DNA of 64,000 nucleotides, taken from the NCBI RefSeq assembly GCF_965203655.1, contig NZ_CBDBDD010000006.1, positions 186,001-250,000 on the forward strand. The letters run 5' to 3'. The stretch's first letter is position 1; each line of letters opens with the position of its first letter. The notes below the pieces were generated by a model, which saw only the letters and a program-made list of their open reading frames with translations, had not been told where the DNA came from and searched no databases. This DNA comes from Poriferisodalis sp965203655. Lineage in GTDB: Bacteria; Actinomycetota; Acidimicrobiia; Acidimicrobiales; Poriferisodalaceae. Both the position numbers and the translations under genes were made by a program. This document shows positions 58,365 through 64,000 of this stretch, in pieces.

Positions 58365-59423
58365 CTAGGCGTCGGCGGCCCCGGCAGCTCTATTCTCCGC
58401 GACCTCTTGCGGTCGGCGGGACGGCAGATTGGCCAGGACGAAGTCGATCCAGTTGTCGCCCGCGACACGGCACGCGATCTCGGGGCCGAGTTTCGCCACC
58501 AGCAGCTCGACGAGCGGCGCCAGATCGGCCGGCGAGCGCAGCTCGTCCACCAGCGGCAGGCGGTCAGGATCGACGAGGCCTGCGCCCAGGATCGGGTCGA
58601 TCGTGTGCAGGAGATCGTCGATGAAATCGGGACCCAGACCAACCGCCCCGTCACCCGCAACTTCGAGCGCATGGGCGATGTGCGCCACATAGTCGGCCAG
58701 CGCAGGCTGTTCATCAGCGAGGAAGCCGCCGAACGCGTTGATACCGATGACGCCGCCGGCAGCTGCGATCTGGCGCATCTGCTCGTCGCTGAGATTGCGC
58801 GGGTGGCCGCACAGCGCCTGGCACGACGAATGGGTCGCCACGAAGGGACGGGTCGCAATTTCGGACACGTGGGCCACGCCGGCCGCCGAGAGATGGCTCA
58901 CGTCGACGATGATCCCGAGCCGTTCCATTTCGGCCACAGCATCGGCGCCGAGGCTGGTCAGCCCAGCACCGGTGGCGGCCTCGCCGACGCCGTCAGCCAT
59001 CATCGTGCGACGGTTCCACGTCATCGACATGCTGCGCACGCCGAGCCGGAAGAACGTCTCGAGCAGCTCGAGATCAGCGCCGAGCGGCTCGGAGCCCTCG
59101 AGGGCAAGCAGCAGCCCGATCCGGTTGGATTCCAGCGCCTGTTCGAGATCAGACGGGGTCTCGACGATGGCGACATCGGCAGCGTGGACGTGAGCGATGC
59201 GTCGAGCTTCTTCGAGCAGCAGCAAGGCGCGCCGCAAGGCGCCCTCGCCGACGTGCTGGTCCTCGGTGAAGATCGGCAGGAACTGCAGGTCCACACCGCC
59301 GGAGCGCAGCTGCGGCAGCCAGTAGTCCCCGAAGGGGTCGGAACGGCCGCGTTCTCGTTGATGCAGGACCGCGAGCAGCAGGTCGTTGTGAGCGTCGGCG
59401 ACGCGGACCCCGGCGTGGCTCAC
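58365..59423 (-). CDS. Membrane dipeptidase family (M19) hydrolase
   Basis: 352 residues from GTG 59423 (GTGA overlap with the hyuA-like gene). Zinc-site features are VADAHNDLLL (HxD), ALEGSEPLG (Glu), VDVSHLSAAG and ATHSSCQALCGHPRNLSDEQ, then LGPDFID in place of the family's GSDFDG. It is a renal-dipeptidase-like amidohydrolase that cleaves dipeptides or N-acyl/N-carbamoyl-like amides, cytosolic as no signal peptide is present. In this context it may open a product of the HyuA/DUF917 step. Confidence 0.85.
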   Translation of the reverse strand: MSHAGVRVADAHNDLLLAVLHQRERGRSDPFGDYWLPQLRSGGVDLQFLPIFTEDQHVGEGALRRALLLLEEARRIAHVHAADVAIVETPSDLEQALESNRIGLLLALEGSEPLGADLELLETFFRLGVRSMSMTWNRRTMMADGVGEAATGAGLTSLGADAVAEMERLGIIVDVSHLSAAGVAHVSEIATRPFVATHSSCQALCGHPRNLSDEQMRQIAAAGGVIGINAFGGFLADEQPALADYVAHIAHALEVAGDGAVGLGPDFIDDLLHTIDPILGAGLVDPDRLPLVDELRSPADLAPLVELLVAKLGPEIACRVAGDNWIDFVLANLPSRRPQEVAENRAAGAADA

Positions 59424-61024
59424 GCGGCGAGCGGCCCGACCGCCTTGACGATGACCCGGCACCCGCCGCCCGGCACGTACGTCATCGGGATCTCCACGAC
59501 GCTCGTGATCCGCACCTCGCCGGCGTTGGCACCGGCGCGGATGGCGGCGTCTGTTGCTTCCTCCCGGGCGCTGCGCAGGCAGTCCTCGCGGCTGGTGGCG
59601 TCGTAGCTGTACACCTTGTCGATCGATCCCGCGGCTTCGGCGATGGCCGCGCCGAACGCGTTCGCCACCGAGTGATGCGGCGGCCAGATGACCTCGCTGA
59701 AACCAGACAGCTCCGCCGGGACCAGGTGGGCGCCGCCTCCCACGGCCATCAGCGGCAGCGGTGTGCTGGATGCCTTCATCCGCTCGCCCAGCACCCCGAT
59801 CCGCTCGTCGACCCAAGTGATCGCCGCCTCGCAGATCTCGTTCTCGACGCCGCGCAGCAGCGACGGATCGCCGAACCCGTCCAGCCGTCCCACGGCCAGC
59901 GACACATCGGACAGCGTCAGCGTGGGACCGCCCATGCACATCGCATCGCTGATGACCCGGTAGCCCACCGAGTCCGGACCGACCGTCACGCCCGCGCCGT
60001 CAGCCTCGCCGTCGTGGCGCACGATGGTGCCGCCGCCGAGACCCACCGAGATCAGGTCGGGCATGCGGAAGTTGGTGCGCACGCCGCCGACCTCCACCGC
60101 GGCAGTGGACTCACGGGGGAAGCCGTTGACCAGGATGCCGATGTCTGCCGAGGTGCCGCCGACATCGATCACGAGCGCATCGGTCAGTCCCGCCAGCGCG
60201 CACGCGCCGCGCATCGAGTTCGTCGGGCCTGAGCCGACGGTGAGCACTGGGTAGCGATCTGCCTCCTCTACCGTCATCAGCGTCCCGTCGTTCTGGGTCA
60301 GGAAGCTCTCGACGTCGAGTCCGAGGTCGGCGAGCGTGTCACGGAAGCCGTTCACCACCCGCCTCGCGACCGTCAGCAGCGATGCATTGAGGATCGTGGC
60401 GTTCTCACGCTCGAGCAGGCCCAGCGATCCGACCGTGTGGCTCAGCGAGACCGGCAGATCGGCTCCGCATTCGGCTTCGATGATCGCAGCGGCTTGCAGT
60501 TCATGGTCGGTGCAGGCCGGGCTGAATGCGCACGACACCGCAACTGCAGAGACGTCGCCCGCGCACTCGCCGGCGAACCGGCGGATGGCGTCTTCGTCGA
60601 GGGGTGCGATCGGCGTTCCGTCGTACTCGAAGCCGCCCTCGATGATCTGGCTGCGCCCGATGACCAGATCCCGCAAGTCATCGGGCCAGTTGGCGCTGGG
60701 CCGTACGCCCAGCGATGAGGGTGCCGCCAGCCGGAGCACGCCCACCCGGTCCAGGTCGCGGCGCCGGATGATGGCGTTGGTCGGGTGCGTCGTACCCAGC
60801 ATGGCCTTGCCCAGCCGGGAGGTGTCGTCGATCTGGTCGATGACTGTGGTGATCGCATCGATGATGCCGTCGATGGGATCCGGAGTGGTCGCAGTCTTCG
60901 TCTCGACGATGATGTGGCCGTTGCCGTCCACCACGACGGCATCCGTGTTCGTTCCCCCGACGTCGACGCCAAGCCGCAGGTCCTTCGAGGAAACGCGGAT
61001 CGAAGGATCTTCTCGCTGAGTCAC
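59420..61024 (-). CDS. Hydantoinase/oxoprolinase family protein (HyuA-like, short form)
   Basis: 534 residues from GTG 61024. The actin-like ATPase fold has LGVDVGGTNTDAVVVDGNG at the N-terminus. LGTTHPTNAIIRRRDLDRVGVLRLA, SGPTNSMRGACALAGLTDALVIDVGGTSADIGILVNG and SVGLGGGTIVRHDG follow. It would use ATP to hydrolyse a cyclic amide such as hydantoin or 5-oxoproline. It is shorter than the usual HyuA subunit (about 690) and no HyuB gene is present; instead the partner is the DUF917 gene 65 bases upstream, a pairing that recurs in this family. Confidence 0.85.
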   Translation of the reverse strand: MTQREDPSIRVSSKDLRLGVDVGGTNTDAVVVDGNGHIIVETKTATTPDPIDGIIDAITTVIDQIDDTSRLGKAMLGTTHPTNAIIRRRDLDRVGVLRLAAPSSLGVRPSANWPDDLRDLVIGRSQIIEGGFEYDGTPIAPLDEDAIRRFAGECAGDVSAVAVSCAFSPACTDHELQAAAIIEAECGADLPVSLSHTVGSLGLLERENATILNASLLTVARRVVNGFRDTLADLGLDVESFLTQNDGTLMTVEEADRYPVLTVGSGPTNSMRGACALAGLTDALVIDVGGTSADIGILVNGFPRESTAAVEVGGVRTNFRMPDLISVGLGGGTIVRHDGEADGAGVTVGPDSVGYRVISDAMCMGGPTLTLSDVSLAVGRLDGFGDPSLLRGVENEICEAAITWVDERIGVLGERMKASSTPLPLMAVGGGAHLVPAELSGFSEVIWPPHHSVANAFGAAIAEAAGSIDKVYSYDATSREDCLRSAREEATDAAIRAGANAGEVRITSVVEIPMTYVPGGGCRVIVKAVGPLAA

Positions 61025-61089
61025 CTATTGTCTCCCGCTCTTGTTCGCTGCGCTCACGGGCCGCTCGGGCCCCGGCTTCGCCGTTCGGC

Positions 61090-62175
61090 TCAGCCTCCGC
61101 ATCGCGTGCGCTCCCGGAAGTCGACGTAGTCGATGTCGTATCCGAAGGCCCTGGGCCCCACGAGGTCCAGCATCCCGTCGCGGTGCCACTCGGGTGCGCA
61201 CGGCATGGCCAGCACATTGAGGCGTTGCCCGTAGGCCAGTCCCTCGGTGGTGATCGGATCGGCCGACTCGTAGTCGAGCAGGCAGAGCAAGTCGGGCACG
61301 GTGACGACCGCGTCGCCGTCTTCGAACGCAACAAGGTTCTCGTTCTGTATCTCGACGCGCATCGTCCGGCCGAGATCGTCGAGGTGCTCAAGCACCACCG
61401 TGCCGCGGGCGAAGCCTTCGGTGGTCCGGCGGTCGATGTCGATCACCTTGCCGCTGAAGACGTGGGCCGCATCGGTGTAGTCGAGGAGTTCGTCCCACGC
61501 TCCTTCGGCACCCCGCTTTACCTGGGCGAGCCGCTTGCCGACCTCGGTGCAGTAGCTCATCGAGCCTGCGATGCCGGCTCGCCGTACGTCGGCCACCTTC
61601 ATCGGGTAGCAGCTGATTGCGTCGGCGAGGCCGAGCTGGATGACGGCAGCGCGGGCGAGCGACTCGGCGATCTGGTTGGTGTTCGCCTCGAACACGCACA
61701 TGTTGCCCTTCTCGTCCGCGATCGACAGCGGGCCGGCGGGCAGGTCGTGCAGGGTGAAGACGGTCATCTCGATCTGGGGGAATGCTCGACGCATGCCGTC
61801 GGCGTCGACGACCGGCAGGCCCATCTCGACGGCGGTGGCGATCGGCACGAGGGTGTTGACGCCGCCGACTTCGATCGGCATGAGCGCCACCGGGTCCTCG
61901 CCGAGGTAGGCAGCCAGTGCCTGGATGCCCGACCGGAACTCGGTGCCGGCGGGGATCTTCTCCAAGATGACCGTCGGCGCGCCGATGATGGCGGTGGTCA
62001 GCACCAGGCCGTCGTCGGGGAGCTCGTCGGCGCTCACGACACGGGCGGGTCCGTGGTCGGCGATGGCTTGGGAGACCAGCAGCTTGCCGACGTAGGGGTC
62101 TCCCCCGCCGCCGGTGCCGAGCAGCGTTGCTCCGAGCGCCAGGTCGTCGATGTCGTCGAGGGTCAGTTCTCTCAC
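61090..62175 (-). CDS. DUF917 family protein
   Basis: 361 residues from GTG 62175, six bases after GGAAGG; an ATG two codons upstream overlaps that site and is less likely. The N-terminus RELTLDDIDDLALGATLLGTGGGGDPYVGKL is the DUF917 signature. VGGVNTLVPIATAVEMGLPVVDADGMRRAFPQIEMT, SIADEKGNMCVF and VPDLLCLLDYESADPITTEGL follow. The biochemical role is not established; members travel with hydantoinase-like genes and PucR regulators. It is the first gene of the 51-62 kb operon. Confidence 0.85.
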   Translation of the reverse strand: MRELTLDDIDDLALGATLLGTGGGGDPYVGKLLVSQAIADHGPARVVSADELPDDGLVLTTAIIGAPTVILEKIPAGTEFRSGIQALAAYLGEDPVALMPIEVGGVNTLVPIATAVEMGLPVVDADGMRRAFPQIEMTVFTLHDLPAGPLSIADEKGNMCVFEANTNQIAESLARAAVIQLGLADAISCYPMKVADVRRAGIAGSMSYCTEVGKRLAQVKRGAEGAWDELLDYTDAAHVFSGKVIDIDRRTTEGFARGTVVLEHLDDLGRTMRVEIQNENLVAFEDGDAVVTVPDLLCLLDYESADPITTEGLAYGQRLNVLAMPCAPEWHRDGMLDLVGPRAFGYDIDYVDFRERTRCGG

Positions 62176-62443
62176 GCACATCCTTCCGCCGGGACGGCTC
62201 GACCGCCTGGCCAGCGAATGTAGGTGGCCGCTGCGCCGGCCATCGATGGGCACATCGCAACCCCAAGCTCACCCAACCACGCACTCTGCCCTACGCACGT
62301 CGACGTCTGGGCACGACCGGTGGGACGCTTCCCGAAAACGATTGCGCCCGTGGTCATCGCACGCATCACACTCGCCGAATGAAATCTCTCGGAACCGTTC
62401 GACCCCACCGGCATTGGGAGCCAAACAGCGCGCTTGGTCAGCC
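62176..62443. other. Divergent intergenic region
   Basis: It lies between the minus-strand DUF917 operon and the plus-strand AbrB/PIN pair. No ORF with a ribosome-binding site was found. It must contain the promoter of the long operon, but no clear -35/-10 pair was recognised on the minus strand. Confidence 0.3.
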
Positions 62444-62473
62444 TTGTAGATCGACATGGTTACCTTGTAAACT
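62444..62473 (+). promoter_or_regulatory. Leaderless promoter of the AbrB-type antitoxin gene
   Basis: TTGTAG (62444-62449), an 18-base spacer and TAAACT (62468-62473), followed by exactly six bases and ATG 62480. There is no ribosome-binding site, so the mRNA probably starts at the ATG. GGTTACCTTGTAAACTA in the spacer is partly symmetrical and may bind the antitoxin. Confidence 0.55.
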
Positions 62474-62479
62474 AAGACT

Positions 62480-62722
62480 ATGGCCCTTGCGCACTATCGA
62501 GTTTCCGAGAGAGGCCAGATGGCGCTGCCGGCTGAGACACGCCGCCGCTGGGGAATCGCTGACGGCGGCGCAGTCGAGATCGCCGATCTCGGCACGGTGC
62601 TGGTGGTGGTGCCCGCAGGCCGCGGCGGATTGCGGGCAATGCTCAGCGAGGCCCTCGAGGACGCCGGCGGCTACCGGTCGCTCGCGCGTCGGGTCGCTGC
62701 CAGCGAGCCTGATCTCGCTTGA
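62480..62722 (+). CDS. AbrB/SpoVT-type antitoxin
   Basis: 80 residues. The swapped-hairpin fold signature is YRVSERGQMALPAETRRRWGIADGGAVEIADLGTVLVVVPAG, as in VapB/MazE-like AbrB antitoxins. A C-terminal helical tail (LRAMLSEALEDAGGYRSLARRVA) should wrap the partner. It is followed after 15 bases by a PIN-like gene, so the pair is a probable type II toxin-antitoxin module with autoregulation by the antitoxin. Confidence 0.75.
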   Translation: MALAHYRVSERGQMALPAETRRRWGIADGGAVEIADLGTVLVVVPAGRGGLRAMLSEALEDAGGYRSLARRVAASEPDLA

Positions 62723-62737
62723 GCCTGTGGCTCCCCT

Positions 62738-63196
62738 ATGCCCGAGTCGTCCGTGAACGATGTCGTTCTCGTGGACGACCACATCCTGCTGAGCCTGCTG
62801 CTCGGCGAGGAGCCACGAGAGCTTCGGCCCCGTGGCGGCATCATCGCCACAACCGGGCTGTGGTACCACCGGCTTTGCCGTGCGCTCGCCGCTCAAGACG
62901 TTGTCGGGTCGATGTCGCGCCGGCTCGGAGGCGTGTCGCCCGAAATCGCGGTCGACGTCATCGCGACCGTCATCGAGCTGCCGGAATCGATCGAGCTGAT
63001 GTCGCTTCGCACCCTCGGCTGGCCGATGGGCGAAATCGTGCGTGACGGTGCGCGCCTCAACTTGCTCTCGCTCGAAGCCCTGGCTGCCGCTCGCGTTCTT
63101 GGTGCGGAGATCTGCTGCGCCCAAGGCAACGACAACGAACCCCTCCAAGACGCCGCTCGCACACACGCAATCCCAATTCGCAGCGTCCACCTCTGA
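62738..63196 (+). CDS. PIN-like protein, probable toxin of the AbrB pair
   Basis: 152 residues from ATG 62738. It starts with a PIN-style strand (DVVLVDDHILLSLLLGEEP), but the usual next acid in an S-x-x-(I/L)-E block is not seen. The middle contains IIATTGLWYHRLCRALAA and VIATVIELPESIELMSLRTLGWPMG. The last part (LLSLEALAAARVLGAEICCAQGNDNEPLQDAARTH) resembles the end of a PIN domain with its last aspartates. It is a divergent VapC-like RNase or a degenerate relative. Assignment rests mainly on position after the antitoxin. Confidence 0.5.
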   Translation: MPESSVNDVVLVDDHILLSLLLGEEPRELRPRGGIIATTGLWYHRLCRALAAQDVVGSMSRRLGGVSPEIAVDVIATVIELPESIELMSLRTLGWPMGEIVRDGARLNLLSLEALAAARVLGAEICCAQGNDNEPLQDAARTHAIPIRSVHL

Positions 63197-63357
63197 CCAG
63201 GCATCGCCGCCGAAACGCGCCGGCCCACCGCAGGCGCTGAATCCCAAGTCGGCGAGCCTCACGAAATCGACTTGGTGCTGCATGGCGGCGCGTGTGATGC
63301 TCCAGGTATGAATTTCATTACTTTCTCTGCTTTTTCAGACGAGGTGTCAGGCATAGT

Positions 63358-63385
63358 GCATGAATATTTCATGCTAGATTCATGC
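63358..63385. promoter_or_regulatory. FitA/VapB-type operator and -10 box
   Basis: A perfect inverted repeat GCATGAA-tat-TTCATGC (63358-63374) is followed by an additional half-site TTCATGC (63379-63385). A TAGATT -10 box (63375-63380) lies six bases before ATG 63387, again compatible with leaderless transcription. A weaker ATGAA/TTCAT pair lies at 63308-63318. Antitoxin dimers of this class bind such paired sites. Confidence 0.6.
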
Positions 63386-63386
63386 A

Positions 63387-63635
63387 ATGGCGAATCTTCA
63401 AGTGCGGAACGTGCCCGATGAACTCCATGAGCGGCTGCAGCGCTGCGCACAGCAGCGCAACTGTTCGATGAGCGCAGTCGTGCTGCAGGCCCTCAAGCGC
63501 GAACTCGAGTGGTCCGAATGGCAAGAACGATGGGAGTCGATTCCTCCGCTGGACATCGAAATCGACGTCGTCGCCACCCTCGACGAAGTGCGTCGCGAGC
63601 GAGATGAGGAACTCTTTGGACACCTACGTAGTTGA
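63387..63635 (+). CDS. FitA-like ribbon-helix-helix antitoxin
   Basis: 82 residues from ATG 63387. The RHH domain at the N-terminus is NLQVRNVPDELHERLQRCAQQRNCSMSAVVLQALKREL. The acidic C-terminal arm (IPPLDIEIDVVATLDEVRRERDEEL) binds the PIN toxin. It overlaps the toxin gene by 20 bases. The operator directly upstream fits autorepression by the FitAB complex. Confidence 0.85.
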   Translation: MANLQVRNVPDELHERLQRCAQQRNCSMSAVVLQALKRELEWSEWQERWESIPPLDIEIDVVATLDEVRRERDEELFGHLRS

Positions 63636-64000
63636 CTCGTCCGCTGCGATTGAGTACCTGCTGCGCACTCCTGCAGGACTCGTGTTTGCGGACACGATCG
63701 CGGAATGTTCGTTGGCTGCGCCCGAGCTGTTCGATGCCGAAGTCGTCTCGGCGATGCGCCGCTTCGTGGCCAACGAAGCCATCTCCGTAGCGCGCGCCGA
63801 GGCGCTGCTCGACAACCTCGCCGCGTTTCCTATCGAGCGTGTCTCACATCGCTTCCTGACACGGACGGCATGGCGCTACCGCGACAACGTCACGGCCTAC
63901 GACGCCATGTATGTCGCCGTAGCTGTCACCAGGGGTGCACCGCTGCTCACGGCCGACGGCAGACTCACCCGCGCACCGAATCTTGGGATTGCCGTTCATC
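63616..64000 (+). CDS. vapC: VapC/FitB-type PIN-domain toxin, truncated by window end
   Basis: 128 codons are visible from TTG 63616, with GAGGAA in front. PIN acids are present: VVDSSAAIEYLL (first Asp and Glu), ELFDAEVVSAMRR, YDAMYVAVAVTRGAPLLTADGRLTRAP (third and fourth acids). Only a few C-terminal residues should be missing. It cleaves specific RNAs when freed from the RHH antitoxin encoded just upstream. Confidence 0.85.
   Translation, partial: MDTYVVDSSAAIEYLLRTPAGLVFADTIAECSLAAPELFDAEVVSAMRRFVANEAISVARAEALLDNLAAFPIERVSHRFLTRTAWRYRDNVTAYDAMYVAVAVTRGAPLLTADGRLTRAPNLGIAVH

Noticed and set aside
1..64000. CRISPR array
   Set aside because: No regularly spaced short direct repeats were seen; the repeats found are two-copy and unevenly placed.

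Overview
The window is a GC-rich chromosome segment from an actinobacterium, most likely of the class Acidimicrobiia. That placement is inferred from two F420-type luciferase-like oxidoreductases, a UPF0182 membrane protein, many GTG/TTG starts, -10 boxes placed for leaderless transcription, and abundant ABC-fed catabolic operons. No rRNA or other taxonomic marker is present.

0-12 kb is a defence and toxin-antitoxin island. It holds a truncated HTH gene, a HEPN-like protein, a NYN nuclease, an MbcA/ParS-type antitoxin, two copies of an AbiL-like AAA ATPase module (one has lost its RloB partner by an internal deletion and sits inside a broken abiEii), the AbiEi antitoxin, and a complete short type II CBASS operon (patatin effector, CD-NTase, E2-like protein). 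A roughly 300-bp direct repeat carrying a small DUF5678-like gene brackets most of the island, and a 93-bp repeat lies inside it. Within it is an AhpD-like gene whose second CxxC cysteine codon is an in-frame TGA followed at the right distance by a SECIS-like hairpin. This is a probable selenoprotein and the most striking item of the window.

12-24.5 kb begins with an F420-type oxidoreductase, a Cu/Zn superoxide dismutase lipoprotein and a solute-binding lipoprotein. It then runs into a taurine catabolism cluster on the minus strand: taurine aminotransferase (tpa), TauABC uptake with an ATPase fused to a membrane domain, phosphotransacetylase, a TetR regulator and sulfoacetaldehyde acetyltransferase (xsc). 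Together these take up taurine and convert it through sulfoacetaldehyde and acetyl phosphate to acetyl-CoA and sulfite.

24.7-37.6 kb holds a flavin oxidoreductase facing a tightly overlapping minus-strand operon (AMP-forming ligase, alpha/beta hydrolase, F420-type oxidoreductase, SDR, amidase). A divergent TetR gene follows, then a LIV-type ABC importer. This looks like uptake and stepwise breakdown of an unidentified amide- or acid-containing compound.

37.8-43.5 kb is accessory DNA: a third DUF5678-like gene, the mobile mystery protein A/B (XRE/Fic) pair, a Uma2 nuclease, and a 3.1-kb segment flanked by 37-bp repeats of the 3' end of an initiator tRNA-Met gene. That segment contains a cupin, an amidohydrolase and a transposase remnant.

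43.5-51 kb is core-like: an XRE regulator, UPF0182, purN-purH (purH carries an apparent 1-nt frameshift) and a cell-wall-binding D,D-carboxypeptidase. 51-62.2 kb is a long minus-strand operon resembling hydantoin/amide utilisation (DUF917, HyuA, M19 dipeptidase, PucR regulator, FAD oxidoreductase, sugar-type ABC importer, Asp/Glu/hydantoin racemase). The last 1.5 kb carries two toxin-antitoxin modules, the second truncated by the window end.
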